From Pseudomonas thivervalensis (GTDB taxonomy: Bacteria > Pseudomonadota > Gammaproteobacteria > Pseudomonadales > Pseudomonadaceae): a stretch of DNA of 64,000 bases. The DNA lies in NCBI RefSeq assembly GCF_001269655.1, contig NZ_LHVE01000012.1:248001-312000 (forward strand), read 5' to 3'. Below are positions 38,633-50,700 of the stretch, piece after piece; the first letter of the stretch is position 1; each line of letters starts with the position of its first letter. The notes below the pieces were generated by a model, which saw only the letters and a program-made list of their open reading frames with translations, did not search any database and had not been told where the DNA came from. The position numbers were made by a program, and so were the translations under genes.

Positions 38633-38743
38633 GTGGCGAGGGAGCTTGCTCCCGCTGGGTCGCGAAGCGGCCCCAAGCATTTTGTCTTGGAACAAAAACT
38701 TGGGCCTGCTGCGCAGTCCAGCGGGAGCAAGCTCCCTCGCCAC
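38633..38743. repeat. Paired GTGGCGAGGGAGC-type REP element
   Basis: Outer arms GTGGCGAGGGAGCTTGCTCC and inverted partner, with a spacer containing a GGCCCCAAGCATTTTGTCTTGG region. It separates the end of the NRPS gene from the esterase and could end or attenuate the long NRPS transcript. Confidence 0.85.
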
Positions 38744-38754
38744 AGGGGCACGTT

Positions 38755-41700
38755 TTAAGCCGCCTGCGCCACGCAGTGCTCGATCAACGCTTCGAGCTCT
38801 TCCTGGTACGCACGCATCAAACCCTCGACAGTCTCGGCACGGTAGCGGCGGGTGCTGAAGATGCAACGCAGCGCCAGGCGCCCGTCGTACACCTGCCCCA
38901 CCACTTCCAGCCAGTTGCCCAGCGCGGCGTGCGGGCTGTAGCAACTGCCGTAGCTTTCCGCCGCCGGCACCAGCAACGCCTTGTCGTCGAAGCTCTGGTC
39001 GAACTGCCCCAGGTAGTTGAACGTCACCCGTGCCTGAGGGGCACGCCCCAAGGTAGCGGCCATCGGCTCGCCGCTCATGTAGCGCAACACGCCGTAGCCC
39101 AAGCCCTTGTTCGGCACCGCGGCCAACTGCCGTTGCACCGCCCGCACCGACGTGCCGATATCGGCTTCGGGGCTCGGGGTCAGGCGCACCGGGAACATGC
39201 TGGTGAACCAGCCCAGGCTGCGGCTCAGGTCGATGTCCTTGACCAAGTCCTCGCGACCATGTCCTTCCAACTGGATCAGCACCGAAGGCTGCTGGCTCCA
39301 ACGGCACAACACCCGACTCAGCGCCGCCAGCAACACGTCGTTGATCTGCGTCTGGTAGACCGCCGGCACTTGCTTGAGCAATTGCTGGGTGTGCTGCTCC
39401 GACAGGCTCAGATGCGCCACCGACTGGTACTGCACCTGGTTCTTGCCGCGCAGGTTGTCACACGGCAACTCGCTGCCCGGCTGGTCGATCTGCTCCAGCC
39501 ACCAGGCTTTCTCTTGCGCCGGATAATCCAGCGCATAGGCTTGCAGGCCCTCGGCCCAGGCCCGGTAGCTGCTGGTGCGAATCGGCAGGTTCGGCGCCTG
39601 GCCTTCACTGTAGGCCGTATAAGCGGTCTGCAGATCCTGCAGCAGCAAACGCCACGACACCGTGTCGATGACCAGGTGATGAATGACCATCAGCACGCGG
39701 ATTTCACCGTTGCCCAAGGTCACGTGCGCCGTGCGCCACACCGGGCCGTTGTGCAGATCGAGGCTGCGTTGCACCTGTTCGGCGTACAACTCCAGCTCGG
39801 CTTCATCGGCCACGCTGTGCTGCCACAACAAGGGTTCGCTGGCCCACTGCGCCTGCATGTCTTCCAACGCCTGGTAATGCTGCAGATGACGCCCGCCGAC
39901 TTCGCTGAAGCGCAGGCGCAAGGCATCGTGCTGTTGCATCATGCCGCGCAACGCCAATTCCAGCGCGGTCAGGTTCAACCCCTGACGGGCCCGCAGCATC
40001 AATGCCTGGTTGTAATGATGGGGTTCGCTCATGCGCTGGTCGAACCACCACTGCTGGATCGGAATCAGGTTGAACTGCCCTTCGGCCGCCACCTGGGTCA
40101 CGTCCTCGGCCGTCACGGCGACCGCGTTCGAACGCTGGTCGAAAATCGCCTCGATGGTCTGGCCGCGCATCAGGTCCCGCAGCTTGAGCTCCATCTTCAG
40201 CTCGCCATGGTTGCGCACCCGCGAGACCACTTGCAGGCTGAGGATCGAGTCACCGCCCAATTCGAAGAAATTGTCGGTGATGCCCACCCGCTCGACTTGC
40301 AACACCTCGGCCCAGACCTCGGCCAGCAGTTGCTCGTCGCGGTTGCGTCCCGGCACATACTCGGCGCCCTTGAATTCCGGCTCCGGCAGGGCCTGGCGAT
40401 CGAGCTTGCCGTTCGGCGTGACCGGCAATGCCTCCAGACAGATGACCTGGGCCGGCACCATGTAGTCCGGCAATTGCGCCCGCAGTTCAGCCTTGAGCCG
40501 GTCGCCGATGGCCACACCGTCGGGGGTGACCACGTAGCCGATCAGTTGCTTGCCCGAGGCACTGTCGCGGGCGATCACCAACGCATCGCTGACGTCGTCC
40601 AGTTGCCGCAGGCTGGCCTCGACTTCCCCCAGTTCGATGCGGAAGCCGCGCACCTTGATCTGGTGGTCGATACGCCCGACGTAATCGAGCACGCCGTCGA
40701 CGCGCTGGCGCACCAGGTCGCCGCTGCGGTACAGGCGGTCGCCCGGCTGGCCGAACGGATCCGGCACGAAGCGCTCGGCACTCAGGTCCGGGCGACGGTG
40801 ATAACCACGGGCGATGCCCGCGCCACCGATGTACAACTCGCCGGCGATGCCCGGCGGCAACGGGTTGAGGTTATCGTCGAGCACATACAAGGCGCGCTCG
40901 CCCACCGCACGCCCGATCGGCGCGTAGGCGGCCTCGCAACGTTCGCTGGCCGGCACCTTCCACAGCATGGGGGTGACCACGGTTTCCGTCGGGCCGTAGC
41001 CGTTGGTGAAGAATTGCGGACGCAGCGCTGCCTTCACCTGCTCGAAGGTCTGGTCCGGCACCGCATCGCCGCCGAAGCAGTACACCCGCACCGACGGTGG
41101 CGCCAGTTGGCTGTTGGCGGCGTATTCGGCCAGTTGCTTGAGGTAAGCCGGCGGGAAGCAGGCGATGGTGATGCCGTGACGGTGCAAGGCATCGAAGGTT
41201 TGCTCCGGCGTCCACAGCGCACCGTCGCGGATCACCAGGGTGCCGCCGCTGAACAACGTACTCAACCAGCGTTCATGGGCGCCGTCGAAGGCGAATGACA
41301 TGAAGTGCAGCTCTCGGGTGTGTTCGTCCATGTCATACAGCCCGGCGATGGCCTGGCAATGCATGCTCATCGGCCCGTGTGCCACGGCGACGCCTTTGGG
41401 TCGACCGGTGGAGCCCGAGGTGTAGATCAGGTAGGCCAGGTTGCCGCCGAGCAAACCGCTGCGCGGCGGCAGGTCGCTGTAGCCACGGCTGTCGAAACCG
41501 TCGATGGCCAGGCGCGGCAAACCGTCGACGTCAGGCAGGCGCCCCTGCACCCGGCTGTGGGTCAGCAACAGCGCCATGGCCGAATCTTCGATCATGAACG
41601 CCAGGCGCTCGGGCGGATAATCAATGTCGAGCGGCACATACGCCGAGCCGCTTTTCATCACCGCCAGCAGCGCCACGACCATGTCCACAGAACGCTCAAG

Positions 41701-44700
41701 GGCCACGCCGACCACCACTTCCGGGCCGGCGCCGAGTTCGATCAAGCGGTGGGCCAGGCGGTTGGCCCGCCGCTCCAGTTCGCCATAGTCCAGCGCGTCG
41801 TCGCCACACACCAGCGCCGTGGCCTGCGGACGCGCCTGGGCATGCCGGCCAATCAGTTCCGGCAACAGCTGCGACTGATAGCAGCCGTTCGGCGTCGCGC
41901 TCCATTGTTCGAAGGCCTGCCACTGTTCCACCGACAAGCGCTGCAGGTTGCCCAGGCACGCGTGGGGCGCATGGATCATCGCTTCGAGGGTGTCTTCCAT
42001 GGTCCGGCGGATGCGCTCCACCGCTTCGACGCTGAAGGCGTTGCGCAGGAACAGGTACTCGATGGACAGCGTTTCGCCCAGGTTGACCGCCAGGTCCATC
42101 GGGAAGTTGGTCACGTCATGATTGCGCGACTCGCCGAAGCTCAGGCCGGTGTCCTGCTGGTCGCCCAGGCGTTCGTCGATGGGGTAGTTTTCGAACACGA
42201 TGATGCTGTCGAACAAGCCCTGCCCGCCCAGGCCCGACCAGCGTTGGATGTCCGCCAGCGGTGCATGGGAATGCTCACGGATATCCGTGTTGTAGGCCTG
42301 CAACTGTTGCAGCCATTGATCCAGTGGCTGCTCGGGATCCAGGGTCTGGATCACCGGCAAGGTGTTGATGAACAGGCCGAGAATGTTGTCGGCGTTGACC
42401 AGCCCCGCCGGACGCCCGGCGACGGTGGCACCGAAGACCACGGTGTTCTGCCCGGTGAAGCGTTGCAACAACAGCAGCCACGCCCCTTGAATCAACGTAT
42501 TGGGGGTGATCTGCAAGGCGCGGCAGGCCTGTTGCAGGCGAGCGGTCTGCGTCACGTCCCAGCGCGAATACAACGCCTCGTGCCCCGGCAATGCCTCGAC
42601 GTGCCGCGGGAACATCGCCTGGTTGAGGGAGGTCGCCTGTTCCAACGAATCGAGTCGGCTGCGCCAGAAACGTTCCAGTGCGCCCTGGTCCTGGCGTTGC
42701 AGCCATTCGATGAACTCGCGGTAGCGACCATTGCGGCTGGGCACCTGCCCGTGGGCGTAGAACTGCATCACCTCGCCAAACAACCGTGAACTGCTCCAGC
42801 CGTCCATGAGGATGTGATGACAGGTCCAGATCATCTGGTAGCGATCGTCTCCCAGGCGCAGCAACAGCACCCGTTGCAGGGGCGCACGGCTCAAGTCGAA
42901 ACCGGCCAGGTAATCGGCGGTCGCCCGGGCGCCGATCGCCTGCTCGCTGATGTCCTGTCCACGCCAGTCTTCGATCTGCAACGGCAGCTCAACGCGACGA
43001 TGGACGATTTGCACCGGCGCGCTCAAGCCATCCTGCCAATGGAAACTGGTGCGCAGGATGTCCTCGCGTTCGATCACCGAGGTCCAGGCCCGGGCGAAAC
43101 GCTCGGTGTCCAGGCCATGCACCGGCAGGCTGATCTGGTTGATGTACAAGCCGGAGCTGTCGTCGGCCAGGGTATGGAACAGCATGCCGTCCTGCATCGG
43201 CGACAGCGGATAGATGTCTTCCACCTGCGCCACCGGCACCGGCAAGCCGTTGAGTTGCGCCTGGCTCAGGCGCGCCAGCGGGAAGTCCGAAGGGGTCAGG
43301 CCCAAGTGCCCGTCGGTGCAGCAATGGTCGATCAGGCGCTGCAACGCCACGGCGTAGGCATCGGCCACCTGCTGGAGCGTAGCCTCGTCGAAGACATCGC
43401 CACTGAAGGTCCAATCGAGGGACAACTGGCCGTTGAAGATCCGCCCGTCAATGGTCAGCCAGTTGCCCAGCGCCACGTCATCGCCGTGCCCTGCGCCACT
43501 GCCCTCCTCACTCGGCACGAACAGCGCCTGTTCATCGAAGCTCTGGTCGAACTGCCCCAGGTAGTTGAAGGTGATGCGCGCTGGCGGCAGTTTTGCCAGC
43601 CGCTGTTGGACCGCTTCGGCGCCGAGGTAGCGCAGGACGCCGTAGCCCAGGCCCTTGTTCGGCACCGCGCGCAGCTGTTCCTTGATCCGCTTGATCGACT
43701 CGGCGGGGTCGCTGGCCGGTGTCAGCAACACCGGGAACAGGCTGGTGAACCAACCAACGGTGCGACTCAGGTCGATGCCATCGAACAGCTCTTCGCGGCC
43801 ATGGCCTTCGAGCTGCACCAGGCAGGCCGGTTGCCCGGTCCATTGGCAGACCACTTGCGCCAGGGCGCTGAGCAGCAAATCGTTGACCTGGGTGCGATAG
43901 GCCGTCGGCGCTTGCTTGAGCAAACGCTGGGTCTGGGTGGCGTCCAGGCGTGTGCTCACCGAACGGCCATGGGCCGCGGCCTGGCTGCCTTCGGGCCGGG
44001 CCCGTGGCAACGGTGGCAGAGGCTGATCCAATTGCCCGACCCAATAATCCAATTCCTTGTTCAGGGTTTCGCTGTGGGCGTAATCCTGCAACTGAGCGGC
44101 CCAGGCCTTGAACGCCGTGGACTTGTCCGGCAAGGCCGGCGTCTGGTTCGCCCGCAGTTGGCGATAGACGTTCTGCAGGTCTTCCAGCAGCACCCGCCAC
44201 GACACGCCGTCCATGACCAGGTGATGAATCGCCAGGTGCAGGCGCGAACTGCCGTCCTGCACCGCGATCAGGCTGCAGCGCAGCAATGGGCCGTGTTGCA
44301 GGTCGAGGCTGCGTTGCGCCTGGTCGGCGATGGCGACGATCTCGGCGGCGTCCTGGGCGGTGCGCTGCCAGATCTCCAGCGGTTGCTCATCCACGGCCTG
44401 ATGGCTGGCGTGCCAGCGGCCATCGTCGGCCTGGGCGAACCGCAGGCGCAGGGCATCATGATGGGCCACCACCTGCTGGAGGGCCTGTTGCAGAGGGGCG
44501 ATCTCCAAGGGTTCGCGCGGGGTCAGCAGGACCGATTGGTTCCAGTGATCGCGGTGCGGGATATCGCTGGCGAAAAACCAGTGCTGCATCGGCACCAGCA
44601 AGCTGTCGCCGGTGACCGGTCCCTGGTCGATCACCGCCTCATCGGCCACCGTGGCGACCCGCGCCAGGGCCTGGATGGTCTGGTGCAGGAACAGGTCCTT

Positions 44701-47700
44701 GGGAGCCAGGCCGATGCCTTGGGCACGCGCCCGGCTGACCACCTGGATCGAGTTGATCGAGTCGCCGCCCAGGGCGAAGAAGTTGTCGGCTGTGCCCACC
44801 CGCTCGACGCCGAGCACCCCTTGCCAGATCTCCACCAGCGCCCGCTCGATGGCGTTGACCGGTGCCGTGAATGCTTCTTGACGTTCGGCCAGGTCCGGCG
44901 CCGGCAACGCCTTGCGGTCGAGTTTGCCGTTCGGGCTCAGCGGCATGTGTTCCAGGCGGGTCAGGTGCGTCGGCACCATGTGCTCCGGCAGGTTCAGGCG
45001 CAAATGGGCCAGGAGCGTCTCGCGCAGCAGCGTCCAGTCGCCGGTTGCAGCGGCCTGGGCGACCACGTAGCCGCTCAGCACCTTGCCGCTGCGGCTGTCC
45101 TGGGCCACCACCACCGCTTCGCGCACCGTCTCATGTTCAAGCAGGCGCGCTTCAATCTCGCCCAATTCGATACGGAACCCGCGGACCTTCACCTGATGGT
45201 CGATCCGGCCGATGTAGTCGATCACCCCGTCCGGGCGATAGCGCGCCAGGTCGCCAGTGCGGTATAGCCGCTCGCCGGCCACGAACGGACTGGCGACGAA
45301 ACGCTCGGCGGTCAGTTCGGGACGACGGTGATAACCGCGGGCCAAGCCCTGGCCGCTGAGGTACAGCTCGCCGTTGACGCCGTTCGGCACCGGGTTCAGC
45401 TCATCGTCGAGGATGTAGGTCAGCAGGTTGGCAATCGGCTCGCCAATCGGCACCGCATCGCGCCCTTCGTCGCGGCAGGTCCAATGGGTCACGTCGATGG
45501 CCGCTTCGGTCGGACCGTAGAGGTTATACAGCCGCGCATTGGGCAACTTGGCGAACACCCGTTGCTGGGCGTCCACCGGCAGGGCTTCGCCGCTGCAAAC
45601 GATGCGGGTCAGGCGGGTGCAACGGCTGACATTGGCGTCGAGCACGAACGCTTGCAGCATCGACGGCACGAAATGCAGGGTGGTGATGGTTTCCCGTTCG
45701 ATCAGGCTGACCAGTTTTTGCGGGTCGCGATGATCGCCCGGTGCCGCGACGACCAGGCGCACGCCGGTCATCAATGGCCAGAAGAATTCCCAGACCGACA
45801 CGTCGAAGCTGAACGGCGTCTTTTGCAGGACACTGTCGCCTGCGCCCAGGCCATAGGCCTGTTGCATCCAGCACAAGCGGTTGGTCAGCGCGCCATGGCT
45901 GTTGCCGGCGCCCTTGGGCTTGCCGGTGGAGCCGGAGGTGTAGATCACATAGGCGAGGTTCTGGGCGCTGACCCGGGATGGCGGATTGTCGGTGGCGTTG
46001 TCCCGCAGCCAGTCGTCATCCCCATCCAGCACCAGCGTGGTGACACCACCCTCTGTGGGAGCGAGCCTGCTCGCGATGAGGCCATCACATTCAACATCAA
46101 TATCGACTGTCAGGCCGCCATCGCGAGCAGGCTCGCTCCCACAGAACTGGCTGAGCAGCGATTCCTGGGTCAGCAGCCATTGAATGCCGCTGTCCTCGAT
46201 CATGTAGGCCAGGCGTTCCGGCGGGTAATCCGGGTCCAGCGGCACGTAGGCGCCGCCGGCCTTGAGGATCGCCAGCAGGCCGACGACCATTTCCACGCTG
46301 CGCTGCACCGAGATGCCCACCAGCACATCCGGGCCGACGCCACGGGCGATCAAGGCGTGGGCCAACTGGTTGGCGCGGGTGTTGAGCTGGGCATAGCTCA
46401 GCGATTGTCCTTCGAACACCAGCGCCTCGGCATGGGGATCACGCTCGACCTGGGCTTCGATCAGATGATGGACCGGGACATGGTTCGGGTAAGCGGCGTA
46501 GGTGCGGTTCCAGTCCTCGACGATCAAGCGTCGCTGTGCCCCGTCCAGCATCGGCAGTTCGGCGATGCGCTGGGTCGGGTTGGCGACGATGGCGCGCAAC
46601 AGGTTCAGCCAGTGCTCGCCGAGGCGGGCGATGGTGCTCGGCTCGAACAGGTCGCTGGCATAGGTCAACGCGGCACTGAGGCCTCCGGCATACTCGAAGG
46701 TGTCCAGGGTCAGGTCGAACTGGGCGGTGCCTGAATCCCAGGTCAGTTGCTCCAGGCTCAGGCCCGGTAACGCCGACAGGTCCCGGCGGGCATCGCTGGC
46801 ATGGTTGAACATCACCTGGAACAGCGGCGTGTGGCGCAGGTTGCGCGCCGGGGCCAGCAGTTCCACCAGTTGTTCGAACGGCAGGTCCTGGTGGGCCTGG
46901 GCACCCAATGCGCGTTGCTTGACTTGATCGAGCAACTGGTCGAACCGCAGGTTGCCGTCGATGTCGGCCTTGAGCACCTGGGTATTGACGAAGAAGCCCA
47001 GCAAGCGCTCGGTTTCCACCCGGTTGCGGTTGGCGATCGGCACGCCGACGCGGATGTCGTCCTGGCCGCTGTAGCGGTGCAGCAAAGTCTGGAAGCCGGC
47101 GAGCAAGAGCATGAACAGCGTGCTGTTGTGCTGCTGGGCCAGGCGCTTGAGGCCTTCGGCCAGGGCCGGTTCGATGACGATGGGCAGCCGTGCGCCGCGA
47201 TAGCTTTGCTGGGCCGGGCGCGGATGGTCGGTCGGCAGTTCGAGAATCGGTTGCTCGCCGCCCAACTGTTCGATCCAGTAGTCGAGTTGACGCTGCTGCT
47301 CCCCCGCCGCCAGCCATTGCCGCTGCCAGTGGCCGTAGTCGGCGTACTGGATCGGCAGCGGCGCCAGTTCTACCGCCTGGTCCTGGCTGAAACCTGTGTA
47401 CAACTGCAGCAGGTCGTCGACCATGATCTGCATCGACCAGGCATCGGACACGATGTGGTGCTGGGTCAGGATCAGCACATGATCATCAGCGCCCAGTTGC
47501 AGCCACTTGACCCGCAACAACGGGCCGCGCTGCAAATCGAACAGTTGCCGGGTTTCGGCTTCGATCAGGCCGCGCAAGACTTGGTCATCGACAGTGGCGT
47601 CGATCGACTCGATCGCCAGGGCCAGCGGCGCCGGTTCGTCGATCACTTGCAGGGGGTGTTCGTTATCGAGCACGAAGCGGGTCCGCAGGCTCTCGTGACG

Positions 47701-50700
47701 CGCCACCAGCGCATCGAAACTCCGTTGCAACGCGGCACGGTCGAGGGCACCGCGCAAACGCAGCGCTGCGGGAATGTGGTAGGCGCTGCTGGTGGGTTCC
47801 AGTTGCCAGAGGAACCACTGCCGTTGCTGGGCGAACGAGAGCGCCAGCGGCTGGTCGCGAGCAATGCGCGGGATGCTCGCTTCATCCTGCGCCGATGCCG
47901 TGCCCATAGCCTCGACAAATGCCCGCAGGCTGTTATGGGCGAACAACAGGCGCAACGGCAACTGGACGTTCAGTTGCTGGCGGATCCGCGACACCACCTG
48001 GGTCGCCAGCAGGGAGTGGCCACCCAGTTCGAAGAAATTGTCCTCCAGACCGACCCGCTGGACCTTGAGAATATCGGCCCAGATCGTCGCCACCGCCTGT
48101 TGCGCGGGCGTCTGCGGCGCGACATAGGTTTTCTGCCACTGGTTGGCATCGGGCTTGGGCAACTGCTTGCGATCCAGCTTGCCGTTGGGCGTCAGTGGGA
48201 AGCGCGGCAACAGCACCATGTGCGCCGGCACCATGTAGTCGGGCAGGTTGACCTTGAGCCGTGCGCTGAGGCTGTCGCGCAGGCCGCTCTGGGCGGTGGC
48301 GTCCAGGTCGCTCAGTTCCGCGCTCGGCACGATGTACGCCACCAACGCCTGGCCGCCCGGCGCCTCCTGGGCCAGCACCGCCGCTTCACGCACGCTGTCC
48401 TGTTCCAGCAGGCGCGCTTCGATCTCCCCCAGTTCGATGCGGAAGCCGCGGATCTTCACCTGATGGTCGATGCGCCCGAGGTACTCGAGGATGCCGTCGG
48501 CACGCTGGCGCGCCAGGTCACCGGTACGGTACAGGCGCTCGCCGGCGACAAACGGATGAGGCACAAAACGTTCGGCGGTCAGTGCCGGACGTTGGAAATA
48601 ACCACGGGCCAGGCCCTGGCCGCCGATCAGCAATTCGCCGGCCACGCCATAGGGCACCGGCATCAGGTCGGCACCGACAATGTACAGCGCGGTGTTGTCG
48701 ATGGGTCCGCCGAGCCACGGTTGTGGGGCCTGGGTCTGCAACGGGTGCAAGGCCGACCAGATGGTGGTTTCCGTCGGGCCGTAGAGGTTCCACACTTCAC
48801 CGCCGAGGGCGAGCATGCGCACGGCCAGTTCCTGGGGCAGCGCCTCGCCCCCGCACAGGCATTTGCAGCCGCGCAGACCCTGGGCGTTTTCATTGTCCAG
48901 CAACATGCGCCATGTGGACGGCGTGGCTTGCACCACATTGACCTGCTCAGCCGCGATCAGCGCCAACACCGCATACGGGTCCTGGGCGACGTGCTGGCCG
49001 GTCAGCACGATGCACGCGCCGACCATCAGCGGCACGTAGATTTCCAGGCCGAAAATATCGAACGAGAACGTGGTCAGCGACAGCGCCCGGTCCCCGGCCG
49101 TCATGCCCGGTGCCTTGGCCATGCTCGCGACGAAGTTGGTCAGCGCGCCGTGGCGCACCATCACGCCCTTGGGCTTGCCGGTGGAACCGGAGGTGTAAAT
49201 TGCGTAGGCCAGGTGCTCCGCATCCAGGCGCGTCACGGGTGCCTCGCAGCTATAGCCGTCGAGCCAATCACCCGCCTGATCCAACACCAATGTCTTAACG
49301 CCAACCCCCGCCCCTGTGGGAGCGAGCCTGCTCGCGATAGCGTCGGCACACCCACCATCGCCATCGACTGAACCACCGCCTTCGCGAGCAGGCTCGCTCC
49401 CACAGGGTGGTGAGAATTGGTTGAGAAGCGAACGTTGGGTCAGCAGCAGCTCGATGCCGCTGTCTTCGATCATGTACGCCAGGCGGTCCTGGGGGAACGC
49501 CGGGTCCAGCGGCAGGTAGGCGCCGCCGGCCTTGAGGATCGCCAGCAGGCCCACCAGCATGTGCGCGCTGCGCTCCACGGCAATGCCCACCAGCACGTCG
49601 GAGGTTACGCCGAGGCTCTGCAGTTTCCCCGCCAACTGGTTGGCCCGGGCATTGAGTTGGCCATAGCTCCAGCGCTCGCCATCAATCACCAGCGCCGGAG
49701 CGTCCGGCGTGCGCGCTGCTTGTCTTTCGAACAGTTGATGGACAAAACCCGCCTCGGGCGCTGGCGCCGCGGTGCGCTGGCCATCGTCGAGCAGCGCCTG
49801 GCGCTCGGCTGCGTCGAGCAGCGGCAATTCACCGATGCGCTGCGCCGGGTCGGCCACGACCGCCCGCAACAGGTTCTGCCAATGCCCGGCCATGCGCGCA
49901 ATTGTTTCGGCGCCAAACAGGTCGGTGGCATAGATAAGTGCAGCCGAAAGGCCTTCGCCATGCTCGACGGTTTCGAGGGTGAGGTCGAATTGTGCCGTGT
50001 GAGAATCCCAGCTCAGCCCCTCGACTTTCAAGGCACCGACCGGCCCCTCGCCCGCCGGGCCTTGGGTCCGGTGGTTGAACATCACTTGGAACAGCGGGCT
50101 GTGGCTCAGGTTGCGTTCCGGCTGCAACGCCTCGACCAGTTGTTCGAACGGCAGCTCCTGGTGAGCCTGGGCACCCAGGGCTGTGTGTTTCACTTGTTGC
50201 AGCAGGGCACCAAACGAATCCTCGCTCTGCACATCGCTGTCGAGCACCTGGGTATTGACGAAAAAGCCGATCAGGCGCTCGGTCTCGACCCGGTTGCGGT
50301 TGGCCGTTGGCACGCCGACACGAATATCGTTCTGGCCGCTGTAGCGATGCAGCAGCGCCTGGAACGAGGCCAGCAAAATCATGAACAGGCTGACGCCCTC
50401 ACGCTGGGCCATCTGCTTGAGGTCACCGGCCAGTACCCCGTCGATGGCCAGCTCCAGCCGCGCGCCGCGATAGCTCATCACCGCCGGACGCGGAAAATCG
50501 GTCGGCAATTCCAGCACCGGTTGCTGGCCACCCAGACGTGCGGTCCAGTATTCCAACTGGCGCTCGCGCTCGCCCGCTTCCATCCAGTGCCGCTGCCAGA
50601 TGGCGTAGTCGGCGTACTGGATCGGCAGCGCTGGCAGTTCCGGCGCGTGGCCCTCGCTGAAGGCGGCGTAACCGTTGACCAATTCCTCGACCATCACCTG

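Noticed and set aside
38569..38751. N-terminal extension of the esterase frame
   Set aside because: The added residues are a translation of the palindromic repeat. The ATG at 38568 has a good ribosome site and starts the recognisable protein.
38755..39400. A thioesterase domain at the end of the pvdD-position NRPS
   Set aside because: The C-terminal 450 residues carry E-domain motifs only, and no GxSxG nucleophile elbow is present.
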